DNA of 64,000 nt from Lysobacter soli (GTDB lineage: Bacteria; Pseudomonadota; Gammaproteobacteria; Xanthomonadales; Xanthomonadaceae), in NCBI RefSeq assembly GCF_003382285.1, contig NZ_QTJR01000001.1:248001-312000 (forward strand), given 5' to 3'. This document shows positions 41,958-51,364 of this stretch, one piece after another. The notes under the pieces were generated by a model. That model did no database searches. It was not told where the DNA came from and worked only from the letters and a program-made list of their open reading frames with translations. The position numbers and the translations under genes are program-made. The number at the start of each line of letters is the position of its first letter. Position 1 is the stretch's first letter.

Positions 41958-42047
41958 GCGGCGAGCCTAGCAATCCCATCCGCGTCGCCCATCGTACTTT
42001 CGTACCACCGCCGCGCCGGACGCACGGCCGCTTGCTAGGCTTGGCCG

Positions 42048-42713
42048 ATGCCGAGCCTGCTTGTCGCCGACGACCATCCGCTGTTCCGCGCCGCCTTGCG
42101 CCAGGCGGCGATGGAGGCCGTTGCCGATGCCGAGATCCGCGAAGCCGGCAGCCTCGACGCCGTGCTCGCCGCGCTGGAAGCCGACGCCGGCATCGACCTG
42201 GTCCTGCTCGACCTGCACATGCCCGGCAACCACGGGCTGGCGGGGTTGGCGGCGATCCGCGCGCAGTACCCGGGTGTCGCGGTGGTGGTGGTGTCGGCGA
42301 ACGACGACCCGCGCGTGGTGCGCCGCGCGCTCGATCACGGCGCGGCGGGTTACCTCCCCAAGAGCGCCGGACTGGACGAACTGCGCGATGCGATCCGCGC
42401 CGTGCTCGCGTGCGAGCAGTGGCTACCCGGTTCGCTGCGTGCGGCCGTAGCGCGCACGCAGAGCGACAGCAGCGATGCCGACCTCGCCGCGCGACTGGCC
42501 AGCCTGTCGCCGCAGCAGTTCCGCGTGCTGACGCTGGTGGCCGAAGGCCTGCTCAACAAGCAGATCGCCGATCGCCTCGACGTGCAGGAACGCACGGTCA
42601 AGGCGCACCTGTCGGCGATATTCGAACGCCTGCGCGTGCGCAATCGCACGCAGGCGAGCGTGGTGCTGCGCGAACTCGAACTGGCCGACCCGGCGCGACA
42701 GCTCGCGTCGTAG
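42048..42713 (+). CDS. LuxR-family response regulator (CrbR/ErdR/AgmR-like)
   Basis: This 221-residue protein has a receiver domain with Asp8/Asp9 (VADDHPLF), phospho-acceptor Asp55 (LVLLDLHMPG) and LPKSA. A LuxR helix-turn-helix follows (LSPQQFRVLTLVAEGLLNKQ; ERTVKAHLSAIFERLRV). With the transporter-like hybrid kinase 600 bases away it matches the CrbS/CrbR pair that activates acetate use (acs) in Vibrio and Pseudomonas. Divergent from the 3HB-oligomer hydrolase, which is a possible target (inference). Confidence 0.9.
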   Translation: MPSLLVADDHPLFRAALRQAAMEAVADAEIREAGSLDAVLAALEADAGIDLVLLDLHMPGNHGLAGLAAIRAQYPGVAVVVVSANDDPRVVRRALDHGAAGYLPKSAGLDELRDAIRAVLACEQWLPGSLRAAVARTQSDSSDADLAARLASLSPQQFRVLTLVAEGLLNKQIADRLDVQERTVKAHLSAIFERLRVRNRTQASVVLRELELADPARQLAS

Positions 42714-42728
42714 TCCGCGCAGGACGAA

Positions 42729-43040
42729 TCAGGCGCCGTTCCCGCCATTGCGACCGTTGCCGCCTCCGTCGCGGCCATCGCGCGCGGCGCGGTTGCTGCC
42801 GCTCGCCTCGCCGCCCTTGCGACCGATGGCCGACATGTGTTCGCGGTCGCGGCTGACCGCTTCGCCGCCCTTGCGCCCGGCGACGCGCGCCTCGTCCGAA
42901 CTGAATTCGTGCGCGCGCCCGCTCTCGTGCGCGGCCTTGCCGCCCTTGCTCGCGATCTCGCGCTGGCGGCCGGCATCCATCGATGCGAAACCGCGCTCGC
43001 TCTTGCCCTGTCGGTTTACCTGTGCGTGGTCGTTGGCCAT
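42729..43040 (-). CDS. KGG-repeat stress protein (YciG-like)
   Basis: This 103-residue hydrophilic protein has three KGG motifs: IASKGGKAAHESGRAHEF, VAGRKGGEAVSRDREHM and IGRKGGEASG. The family is induced by general stress and related to plant-type hydrophilins. The tail is Gly/Asn/Arg-rich. ATG 43040 follows GAGAGGACG, a good ribosome-binding site. It sits between the response regulator and its probable kinase, convergent with the former. Confidence 0.88.
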   Translation of the reverse strand: MANDHAQVNRQGKSERGFASMDAGRQREIASKGGKAAHESGRAHEFSSDEARVAGRKGGEAVSRDREHMSAIGRKGGEASGSNRAARDGRDGGGNGRNGGNGA

Positions 43041-43299
43041 GGTTGCGTCCTCTCGTGTGGGGTGGGCGCAGGCCCCGGAACCCGCCTGCACCGAGGAAAG
43101 GCGCAATTTCCATGCCATGACGCGCAAGCGGCCGATGACGCCGCGCGGCTCAAGGCCGGATGAAATTGCTTCAGGGAACAAAGCTGATGCGTGCGGCATG
43201 CGGCGCCGACAGGTGCGCCGGCGCAGGCTGTGCGGCATGTGACGAAGGCGCGGACATCCTTTCCGCCGATGCAGAACCGGCCTCAGGCGTGCAGAAATT

Positions 43300-46200
43300 T
43301 CACGACATCGCGACTTCGCGCGCGGCCAGCGCCCGGTCGAGCATGGACTTCAACGCCAGCGGCTTCACCGGTTTGGCCAGCAAAGAAAGGCCGGCCTCAT
43401 GCACGGCACGGCGCACCTCTTCGCCGCGATCGGCGCTGAGGATCAGCGTCGGCCGCGCGCCGAATGCATCCGCCAATCGCCCGGCCAGGCGCACGCCGGT
43501 GTCGCCCTCGTCGAGGTGGTAGTCGAACAGCCACAACGCCGCCGGCGCGGTGCGCAACGCGACTCCGGCCTCGACGCCGTCGACGGCACAGACCACGTCG
43601 TATCCCCAGCGTTGGAGCACGCCGGCGAGCGCGTCCATCGCCAGCGGATCGTTGTCGACCAGCAGCACGCGCAGCGGGCCGCCGTCGTGCGCGGTCGCGT
43701 GCGACGTCGTCGTCGGGCGCGGCGCCAGCGGCACGCGCACCGAAAACACCGTGCCGGCGCCGAGTTCGCTTCGCAGCGCCAGCGGGGCGCCGAGCAACTG
43801 CGCGATGCGCTCGGCGATGGACAGTCCCAGCCCGAGTCCCTGCCCCGGCGCATCCTCGCCGCGGCGGAATTCCTCGAAGATCGCCGCCTGCTGCGCGGGG
43901 GCGATTCCCGGTCCCGTGTCGTGCACTTCGATGCGCAGTCCGTCGCCGTCGCGACGCACGCCGAAGAGCACGCTGCCCTGCGGCGTGTAGCGAACGGCAT
44001 TGGCGAGGAAGTTCTGCAGCACGCGGCGCAGCAGTTGCGGGTCGCTGTGCGTCCACGCGCACGTGCCGACGAAGCGGAAGCGCAGGCCCTGCGCGGCGGC
44101 GATCGCACGGAACTCCGACGCGAGCGGTTCGAGCACGTCCCCCAGCGGGAACGCGCGCGGCTGCGGCTCCAGCCCACCCGCTTCCAGTCGCGACATGTCG
44201 AGCAGGCCGGTGAGCAGGTCGTTGGTCGAATCCAGCGCGCCGCCGATCTGCGCCACCGTCTCGCGCTGGCGCACGTCCAGCGGCTGCTGTGCCAGCGCAT
44301 CGGCGAACAGCTGCGCGGCGTGCAGCGGCTGCATCAGGTCGTGGCCGATCGCGGCAAGGAAGCGGCTTTTGGCTTCGTTCGCGCGCTCGGCCTCGCGCTT
44401 GGCGACTTCCAGGTCCGCGGTGCGCTCGGCGACGCGCAGCTCCAGTGTTTCGTTCGCCATGATCAACCCGGCTTCTGCGCGACGGAACGCGGTGACGTCG
44501 GTGAAGGTGGCGACGAAACCGCCGCCGGGCATTGGATTGCCGCGGATTTCCACGATGCTGCCGTCGGGCAGCACGCGTTCGGACAGGTGCGGCGTGCCAG
44601 CACGCATGAACGCCAGGCGGCGTTCGAGCGCACGTTCGAGATCGCGTCCGTTCCAGCCGCGCGACGGCAGGCGTTGCAGCGCCCAGCGCGAGAGTTCGGC
44701 GATCGGCCGCCCGACCGTGAGCAGTTCGTCGGGAAAACCGAACAGCTCGGCGTAGCGGCGATTCCACGCGACCAGGCGCAGTTCGGCATCGACCACGCTG
44801 ATGCCCTGGCTCATGTTGTGCAGCGCCGCTTCGAGCACGCGCTGGTTGAAGCGCAGGTCGGCGGAGGCTTCGCCGACGATGGCCGCGACGGTGTCGAGTT
44901 CCTGGCTGCCCGCGCGTCGAGCCGCATCGAGCAGCACGCGCGCCGAAGCCGAACCGAGCACGGCCGCGAGTTCGCGCTCGATGCCCGCTTCCACTGCCGC
45001 CGGCACCGCGCCGACGGCGGGGACGCCGTGCAGCAGTTGCTCGACGCGTTCGCGCGGTAGGAAGCGCAGGCCGGCGTCGCGTAGCGTGCGAAGGTCCAGC
45101 CCGCGTTGCGCGCGTCGCGGCGCTTCGCGTCGCCACATGGCCACGACGACGGTCGTCATCGTGCCGACGAACAGACTCGCGCCGACCGCACGGCCGAGGC
45201 GGCTCCAGCCCGTGAGGCCGAACAGACCGTCCGGCGCGAGCCAGCCCAGTTCGAACGGCCCGGCCACGATCCACGCCGGCACCGCGCCGCGGGCTTCGAA
45301 CGTCAGCGGCAACAGCAGCACCCACGCCCAGGCCGCGAATCCCGCGACGATGCCGGCCACCGCCGCGCGCGGCGGCGTCTGCGGGCGCCATACCGCGAAG
45401 AACAGCGCCGGTGCGAGCGTCGCCAGCGCGGAGAACGACACCGCGCCGACGTCGGCCAGCGCGTCGCTGCCCGCGAGCAGCCGGCTGTACGCCCACGCCA
45501 GCAGCATGATCGCGACGATGCCGCTGCGGCGAAGCGCGATCACGCTGCCGCGAAGATCGCTTCCGTCGTTGCGCGACCACGCGCCGCGCAACAGGCCTGG
45601 CGCGAACCAGTGGTTGCCGATCATCAGGCTGAGCGTGAGCGTGCTCACCACGACCATGCCGGTCGCCGCGCTCAAACCGCCGAGGAACGCGAACAGCGCG
45701 AGCCCTTCCTGCCCGTGCGACAGTGGCAGCGCCAACACGAACAGGTCCGACGGCACGCCGGTGCCCGCGAGCAACGATTGCCCGGCCGTCGCGAGCGGGA
45801 GCACCGGCAACGCGATCAGCACCAGATACAGCGGGAATTGCCAGCGTGCGGTGCGCACGTCGCGCTCGTCGCGGCATTCGACCACGCCGACATGGAACTG
45901 GTGCGGCAGCACGAACATCGCCAGCGCGCCCAGCAGCACCAGCGGCGCGAAACCATCGGCACCGCGCGGCGGCAGTGGCGCCGCGGCGGCCTGCGGCAGA
46001 TCACCCAGTCCGAACCAAACGAACGCGCCGAGCGCGAGCATCGCGGCGAGCTTGAACACCGACTCGAATGCCATCGCCAGCACGAGGCCGCGGTTGTGTT
46101 CGGCAGCGCTCGCGCGGCGCGTGCCGAACAGCATCGCGAACAGCGCCATCGCCAGCGCGACGTACAACGCGCTGTCCTGCCACGCCGGCCCGGCGGCGCC

Positions 46201-46650
46201 GTGCGAGCTGCGCGTGGTGAGCATCGCGAAACTCATCGCCACCGCCTTCAACTGCAGCGCGATGTACGGGATCAGGCCGAGCGCGGCGATCAGCGTGACC
46301 GTCGCGGCGAGCCACGCGTCCTTTCCCAGGCGCGTCGCGATGAGGTCGGCGAGCGACGTCGCGTTGGTCTCGCGCGAGAGCCGCACGAGTTTCACCATGA
46401 ACGCGATCGCCAGGCCATACAGCAGGATCGCGCCGAGGAACGTCGGCGGCAGCGGCCAGCCGTAGCGCGCCGCCTGCGTCACGGTGCCGTAGAACGTCCA
46501 TGAGGTGCAGTGCACCGCGAGCGAAAGCGCATACACGTGCCGCCACTGCCGCGCGAACACCGTCGGCCGCCGTTCGGCATACAGCGCCGTGCCGAACATC
46601 AGCGCCAGCCACGCCAGGCTGGCGACGGCGACGGTGGTGAAGCTCAGCAT
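43300..46650 (-). CDS. Sodium:solute symporter-like hybrid histidine kinase (CrbS/MxtR-like)
   Basis: This 1116-residue protein has about 13 membrane helices at residues 1-510, like SLC5/PutP transporters (TFLGAILLYGLAIAFMVKLV). A linker of STAC-domain type and a PAS domain (ISVVDAELRLVAWNRRYAEL) follow. Next come the dimerisation His770 (IGHDLMQPL), an ATPase with N880 and DTGPGI 911-916, and a C-terminal receiver with Asp1043 (LWLFDYHLDEG). In CrbS-type kinases the transporter part senses or moves a small acid such as acetate. ATG 46650 was chosen; ATG 46656 adds two residues. Likely partner: the 42048 regulator. Confidence 0.92.
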   Translation of the reverse strand: MLSFTTVAVASLAWLALMFGTALYAERRPTVFARQWRHVYALSLAVHCTSWTFYGTVTQAARYGWPLPPTFLGAILLYGLAIAFMVKLVRLSRETNATSLADLIATRLGKDAWLAATVTLIAALGLIPYIALQLKAVAMSFAMLTTRSSHGAAGPAWQDSALYVALAMALFAMLFGTRRASAAEHNRGLVLAMAFESVFKLAAMLALGAFVWFGLGDLPQAAAAPLPPRGADGFAPLVLLGALAMFVLPHQFHVGVVECRDERDVRTARWQFPLYLVLIALPVLPLATAGQSLLAGTGVPSDLFVLALPLSHGQEGLALFAFLGGLSAATGMVVVSTLTLSLMIGNHWFAPGLLRGAWSRNDGSDLRGSVIALRRSGIVAIMLLAWAYSRLLAGSDALADVGAVSFSALATLAPALFFAVWRPQTPPRAAVAGIVAGFAAWAWVLLLPLTFEARGAVPAWIVAGPFELGWLAPDGLFGLTGWSRLGRAVGASLFVGTMTTVVVAMWRREAPRRAQRGLDLRTLRDAGLRFLPRERVEQLLHGVPAVGAVPAAVEAGIERELAAVLGSASARVLLDAARRAGSQELDTVAAIVGEASADLRFNQRVLEAALHNMSQGISVVDAELRLVAWNRRYAELFGFPDELLTVGRPIAELSRWALQRLPSRGWNGRDLERALERRLAFMRAGTPHLSERVLPDGSIVEIRGNPMPGGGFVATFTDVTAFRRAEAGLIMANETLELRVAERTADLEVAKREAERANEAKSRFLAAIGHDLMQPLHAAQLFADALAQQPLDVRQRETVAQIGGALDSTNDLLTGLLDMSRLEAGGLEPQPRAFPLGDVLEPLASEFRAIAAAQGLRFRFVGTCAWTHSDPQLLRRVLQNFLANAVRYTPQGSVLFGVRRDGDGLRIEVHDTGPGIAPAQQAAIFEEFRRGEDAPGQGLGLGLSIAERIAQLLGAPLALRSELGAGTVFSVRVPLAPRPTTTSHATAHDGGPLRVLLVDNDPLAMDALAGVLQRWGYDVVCAVDGVEAGVALRTAPAALWLFDYHLDEGDTGVRLAGRLADAFGARPTLILSADRGEEVRRAVHEAGLSLLAKPVKPLALKSMLDRALAAREVAMS

Positions 46651-46689
46651 GGGCATGCGGCGGGGCTCATGGGCTGAGGATAGCGTTAG

Positions 46690-47100
46690 CCCCTCTCCCA
46701 CCGGGAGAGGGGTTGGGGTGAGGGGCAACGGAGCGGAAGGGGTAACCCACCGTTGCGGTACAGCGCTGCGCTGTTGCCAACGCGAAGGGAAGCTCCGAGA
46801 GTCAGATGGGTTCCAGCTCTCGCTGGAATGACGGCGAGGATGCGGGAGGCATGACAGCCTGGGTCCCGGCCTTCGCCGGGATGACGCTGGAAAGGTGAGC
46901 CGACGAGATCACAGCCGTCGCAACGCAGGGCCCCTCTTCCTCCGGTGACCGAAGGGAGTGCAGACCGAGAGGGATTGGGGGTGAGGGGCAACGGAGCGTC
47001 AGTGTTCAACGCGCAGTGCAGCACTGCACTGACAGGTCGAACCATGACCCTCCGTTACCCCTCATCCGCCCTTCGGGCACCTTCTCCCGAAGGGAGAAGG
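46690..47100. repeat. Repeat-filled gap: composite and ATTCC-type elements
   Basis: The gap 46651-47147 holds no gene. It contains a CCCCTCTCCC-type copy (46690-46736), two ATTCC/GTCCCGG inverted elements followed by GACG (46809-46834, 46861-46886), a diverged composite copy (46931-46998), and a CCTTCTCCCGAAGGGAGAAGG-like hairpin (47081-47100). Confidence 0.8.
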
Positions 47101-47147
47101 AAGAATTGCTGCGGTCCGAGTACGCAAGGCGCACCCGGAATCCCGCA

Positions 47148-49394
47148 TCAGAAGTCGTACCGCACCGCCAGGCTGTACTGCCGCGGCGCGCCGTAGAAGC
47201 CGGTGAGCACGCCCAGCGCCGCATTGAGGTTGTAGCCGGTGGTCCGGTATTCCTTGTCGGCGAGGTTCGTGCCCTGCAGCGAGAACGACCAGTTCTCGTC
47301 CAGGCGCCAGATCACGCCCGCGTTCACCAGGCCGTAGCCGTCCTGCGTGATCGGCTGCGCGCCGGTACGCACGATTTCCGTCGTCGCCACCACGTCGCTC
47401 TGGTAGCTGTAACCGACGCGCGCGGAGATGTCGCCGCCGTTGGACAAGGGCGTGCGCCATTCGACGTTCAGCGCACCCGAGAACTCCGGCGCGTTGGTGA
47501 ATTCCTGTTCGTCGGCGATGTTGACGCCGGCGTACATGAACTCGTCGTACTTCGCATCCAGCCACGCGAAGTTGCCGCTGATCAGCCAGTGCTTCGTCGG
47601 CAGCCACTGGTATTCCACTTCCACGCCTTCCACCGTGCCGGAACCGGCATTGGTGAAGTCGCCGAAGAACGCGTCGTTCGTGCCGTCGCCGTTGCTGTCG
47701 TAGGCGGTGAACACCGACAGCTGGATGTCCTTGTACTTGTTGTGGAACGCAGCGAGGTTCAGGAACAGCGTCTGGTCCAGCAACCCCATCTTCGTGCCGA
47801 TTTCATAGCTGTCGACCGACTCGTCGTCGAACGGCTCGGCCGAACGCGGCACCGCGGTGGCCTGCGCGCGGATGTTGTAGCCGCCCGACTTGAAGCCGCG
47901 CGATGCGAGGCCGTAGACCATGATGTCCGGCGTGACCTGGTAATCCAGCGACACCTTCGGCGAGGTGTTCTGGAAGCCGATGCGCTTGTCGAAGTTGGCG
48001 GCGATCGGCGTCGGGTTGTTCGCGGCGCAGCGCACCGCCAGCGTGCTGAAGGTCGCGTCGGTATAGCAGCGGTTGAGCACGACCGCGTGCTTGCGCTCGT
48101 CGGTGTAACGCGCGCCGACATCGAGCTTGAGCTTCTCGGTCAGGTCGAACGTCCAGTCCGCGTACAGCGCCCACTGGTCGGTGTAGACCGTGCCCTGCGT
48201 GTCGCCGAAGGAGGCGTTGAAGAAGTTGTTCAGCACCTGCCCGCCGGCCCAGCCGTCGAAGAAATACAGGCCGACCACGCCGCGGCTGCGGCCGCCGGCG
48301 TCGTAGTTCACCTGCAGTTCGTTGGTGACCTGCTCGTCGCTGTAGAACGCCTTCACGTCGGCGATCTTGTTGGGCAGCGTGTCGAAGTCGATGTTCGTCT
48401 CGGTGTCGGACTCGCGCTTGGCGAGGATGTACTTCACCGCCCAGTCGTCGTTCACGCGCCAGTTGACGGTGGCCGATGCGCCCTTCATCTCGGTGTCGTT
48501 GACGTTGGGCATGCCGCTGCGGATGTCGTAGCGATCGTCCAGCGGCGCGAAACCCGGCGCGAAGCGGTTCGGCGCGAGCATCTTCGCGCCGCGCACGCCG
48601 GACTGGTCGTCCATCCAGTCGAAGGCGAACTGGATGTCGAGGTTGTCGCTGACGTACGCACCCAGCTGGCCGCGCGCCGCGAGGATTTCCTTGTCGCTCA
48701 CCGGCTGGCCGTTGGTGAGGTTCTCGCCATAGCCGTCGCGGTTGAGGCTGGCTACGGCGAGGCGACCGCGCAGTGCGCCATCGCCGACCGAACCGCTGGC
48801 CGCGGCGCGCACGTCGAGCTGGTTGTAGTTGCCGACGGTGACCGATGCCTGACCGTCCGGGTCGACGCTCAGACCGCGCGAGATGTATTTGATCGCGCCG
48901 CCGATGGTGTTCTTGCCGTACAGCGTACCCTGCGGGCCGCGCAGCACTTCCACGCGCTCCACGTCGAACACGTCGAGCAGCGCGCCCTGCGGACGGGCGA
49001 TGTAGACATCGTCCATGTAGATGCCCACGCCGGGGTCCACGCCCCACAGCGGGTCGGACTGGCCGACGCCGCGGATGTAGGCGGTGATCGTGCTGGACGA
49101 GCCGCGCGCGGCGTAGATCGTCAGGTTCGGAACCTGCGCATCGAGGTCGCTGAGATCCTCGACGTTGAGCTGATCCAGCGCGTCGGCGGTGAACGCCGTG
49201 ACCGCGACCGGCACTTCCTGCAGCGTCTCCTCGCGCTTTCGCGCGGTGACGGTGACGCCGCTCAGCGTGGTGGTTTCCTCGCCCTGCGCGGCGGCCGTGG
49301 TGTCCTGCGCCTGCGCGGCCGGGGCCAGCAGCGCGGCGGTGATGGCCATGCCGATGGCGATGCTCAATCCGGTGCGGTTGCTGTTGTGCTTCAT
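47148..49394 (-). CDS. TonB-dependent outer-membrane receptor
   Basis: This 748-residue protein has a signal peptide ending APAAQAQ and a TonB box-like TLSGVTVTARKREETL. The plug domain (VPVAVTAFTADALDQLNVED; EVLRGPQGTLYGKNTIGG) is followed by a barrel ending in Phe (YSLAVRYDF). It belongs to the IroN/FyuA-like class without an N-terminal extension. ATG 49394 follows GGGGGAGGAG. It lies between a short-chain-acid-type sensor kinase and a GntP permease, so it might import an organic acid polymer or oligomer; ligand unknown. Confidence 0.92.
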   Translation of the reverse strand: MKHNSNRTGLSIAIGMAITAALLAPAAQAQDTTAAAQGEETTTLSGVTVTARKREETLQEVPVAVTAFTADALDQLNVEDLSDLDAQVPNLTIYAARGSSSTITAYIRGVGQSDPLWGVDPGVGIYMDDVYIARPQGALLDVFDVERVEVLRGPQGTLYGKNTIGGAIKYISRGLSVDPDGQASVTVGNYNQLDVRAAASGSVGDGALRGRLAVASLNRDGYGENLTNGQPVSDKEILAARGQLGAYVSDNLDIQFAFDWMDDQSGVRGAKMLAPNRFAPGFAPLDDRYDIRSGMPNVNDTEMKGASATVNWRVNDDWAVKYILAKRESDTETNIDFDTLPNKIADVKAFYSDEQVTNELQVNYDAGGRSRGVVGLYFFDGWAGGQVLNNFFNASFGDTQGTVYTDQWALYADWTFDLTEKLKLDVGARYTDERKHAVVLNRCYTDATFSTLAVRCAANNPTPIAANFDKRIGFQNTSPKVSLDYQVTPDIMVYGLASRGFKSGGYNIRAQATAVPRSAEPFDDESVDSYEIGTKMGLLDQTLFLNLAAFHNKYKDIQLSVFTAYDSNGDGTNDAFFGDFTNAGSGTVEGVEVEYQWLPTKHWLISGNFAWLDAKYDEFMYAGVNIADEQEFTNAPEFSGALNVEWRTPLSNGGDISARVGYSYQSDVVATTEIVRTGAQPITQDGYGLVNAGVIWRLDENWSFSLQGTNLADKEYRTTGYNLNAALGVLTGFYGAPRQYSLAVRYDF

Positions 49395-49577
49395 GTCGAC
49401 GCTCCTCCCCCAACTCGTTCAAGGACGCCCACCCCGTATTGCAGGCGGACGAAATGGACGACGGCCCTCCCCGTCATGGAGGCAAGCCTAGAGCGCAAGG
49501 TCCAAAGACCGCTCCTGTACCTTCGGACAATGCCGGCCACCCACCGCCGCGCCGAGACTTGCCCCATCGCCCTGGTT

Positions 49578-49680
49578 CGTCATTCCCGCGAAGGCGGGAA
49601 TCCAACTGTCCCCTCCATCACCGCCTTCGAATGGCGTGACGCACCGGACACATGGATCCCCGCCTGCGCGGGGATGACGG
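49578..49680. repeat. Two ATTCC-type inverted repeats upstream of the GntP permease gene
   Basis: Elements at 49578-49604 and 49653-49680 are in opposite orientation, one with ATTCCCGC/GCGGGAAT arms and one with ATCCCCGC/GCGGGGAT arms. They fill the end of the divergent promoter region 49395-49720, which otherwise shows no gene. Confidence 0.8.
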
Positions 49681-49720
49681 CACGGGTTGCGGTCTGGACT
49701 GAATGATCCCGGGGACTTCG

Positions 49721-51118
49721 ATGGCATTTCTGATCGTGCTGGCCGCGCTGTGCTTTTTGATGTTCGTCGCGTATCGCGGCTACAGCGTGATCCTGTTCGC
49801 GCCGGTGGCGGCGCTGGGCGCGGTGCTGCTGACCGATCCGTCGCTGGTCGCGCCGATGTTCACCGGCCTGTTCATGGACAAGATGGTCGGCTTCCTGAAG
49901 CTGTATTTCCCGGTGTTCCTGCTCGGCGCGATCTTCGGGAAGCTCATCGAGCTGTCGGGTTTTTCGAAGTCGATAGTCACCGCCACCATCGGCCTGTTCG
50001 GCGCGCAGCGCGCGATGCTGTCGATCGTCGTGGTCTGCGCGCTGCTGACCTACGGCGGCGTCTCGCTGTTCGTGGTGGTCTTCGCGGTGTATCCGTTCGC
50101 GGCGGAGCTGTTCCGCCAGAGCGACATCCCCAAGCGCCTGATTCCGGGCACCATCGCGCTGGGCGCGTTCACCTTCACCATGGACGCGCTGCCGGGCACG
50201 CCGCAGATCCAGAACATCATTCCCACCACGTTCTTCGGCACGAACACGTGGGCCGCACCGGTGCTGGGCACGATCGGCGGGATCTTCATCCTCGTCGTGG
50301 GCCTGGCTTACCTGGACTGGCGCCGCCGCACCGCTCGCGCGAACGGCGAAGGCTACGGCACGTCGCTGGTGAACGAACCGGCGGCGTTTTCCGGCCAGAC
50401 GCTCGCGCATCCGCTCATCGCGATCGCGCCGCTGGTGCTGGTAGGCGTGGCGAACAAGGTGCTGACGTCGGTCATTCCGCGCTTCTACGGCGAGAGCCAC
50501 AGCTTCGATCCGGCGGTCATCGGCAGCGCGGCGCCGGTGGTGCAGGAGGTCGCGAAGTTCGCCGCGATCTGGGCCGTCCTCGGCGCGCTGCTGATCGGCA
50601 TCGCCACCGTGTTGCTCTTCGCGTGGAAGCCGGTGATGACCAGCTTCGCGGAAGGCACGAAGACGGCCATCGGCGGCGCGTTGCTCGCGGCGATGAATAC
50701 CGCGTCGGAATACGGCTTCGGCGCGGTGATCGCGGCGTTGCCGGGGTTCCTCGTCGTGGCGAATGCGCTGGGCGCGATCCCGAATCCGCTGGTCAACCAG
50801 GCCGTCACCGTGACGGCGCTCGCCGGCATCACCGGCTCGGCGTCGGGCGGCATGAGCATCGCGCTCGCGGCGATGGCGGAGACCTTCATCGCGAACGCCA
50901 ACGCCGCCGGCATTCCAATGGAAGTATTGCACCGCGTCGCCTCGATGGCCTCCGGCGGCATGGACACCCTGCCCCACAACGGCGCCGTGATCACCTTGCT
51001 GGCGGTCACCGGCCTCACGCATCGCCAGGCGTACAAGGACATCTTCGCGATCACGGTGATCAAGACGATCGCGGTGTTCGTGGTGATCGGCGTGTTCTAT
51101 GCGACGGGCTGGGTATAA
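49721..51118 (+). CDS. GntP-family permease
   Basis: This 465-residue protein has about 12 hydrophobic helices and family signatures GGVSLFVVVFAVYPFA, FTMDALPGTPQIQNIIPTTF and SGGMDTLPHNGAVITLL. GntP-type permeases take up gluconate and other hydroxy acids, and some proteobacterial members serve 3-hydroxybutyrate. ATG 49721, eight bases after GGGGA, is preferred to ATG 49703. Proximity to PHB genes suggests 3-hydroxybutyrate, an inference. Confidence 0.88.
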   Translation: MAFLIVLAALCFLMFVAYRGYSVILFAPVAALGAVLLTDPSLVAPMFTGLFMDKMVGFLKLYFPVFLLGAIFGKLIELSGFSKSIVTATIGLFGAQRAMLSIVVVCALLTYGGVSLFVVVFAVYPFAAELFRQSDIPKRLIPGTIALGAFTFTMDALPGTPQIQNIIPTTFFGTNTWAAPVLGTIGGIFILVVGLAYLDWRRRTARANGEGYGTSLVNEPAAFSGQTLAHPLIAIAPLVLVGVANKVLTSVIPRFYGESHSFDPAVIGSAAPVVQEVAKFAAIWAVLGALLIGIATVLLFAWKPVMTSFAEGTKTAIGGALLAAMNTASEYGFGAVIAALPGFLVVANALGAIPNPLVNQAVTVTALAGITGSASGGMSIALAAMAETFIANANAAGIPMEVLHRVASMASGGMDTLPHNGAVITLLAVTGLTHRQAYKDIFAITVIKTIAVFVVIGVFYATGWV

Positions 51119-51130
51119 GCCCGTGGTTAG

Positions 51131-51242
51131 CCCCCCTCCCTGCGGCGACCGAAGGGATTGCAGAGCTAGAGGGCCGAGTGTGAGCCCTGCTTTAGCCCCT
51201 CTCCCTGCGGGAGAGGGGTTGGGGTGAGGGGCAACGGAGCGG
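51131..51242 (+). repeat. Two composite repeats after the permease gene
   Basis: A diverged copy (51131-51180) is followed by a good copy (51196-51242) with the 10-bp CCCCTCTCCC/GGGAGAGGGG inverted repeat and the GGGGTGAGGGGCAACGGAGC tail. The inverted repeat lies some 80 bases past the permease stop and could act as a terminator-like hairpin. Confidence 0.8.
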
Positions 51243-51289
51243 CGCCCTGAATTCTCGCGTTCGCCGCACAACGCTACGGTTCTAGCTCT

Positions 51290-51364
51290 TGTAGCCCGGG
51301 CAAGCGAAGCGCACCCGGGAGCTGTCACGCTCGACCCGGGTGCGCTTCGCTTACCCGGGCTACA
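51290..51364. repeat. 75-bp palindrome with 30-bp arms
   Basis: Arms 51290-51319 and 51335-51364 are reverse complements except for one base, around a 15-nt loop. Each arm starts TGTAGCCCGGG and contains AAGCGAAGCGCACCCGGG on the respective strand. It is intergenic, between the permease gene and the PAAR remnant. The arm resembles a widely dispersed proteobacterial repeat (from memory). Confidence 0.9.
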
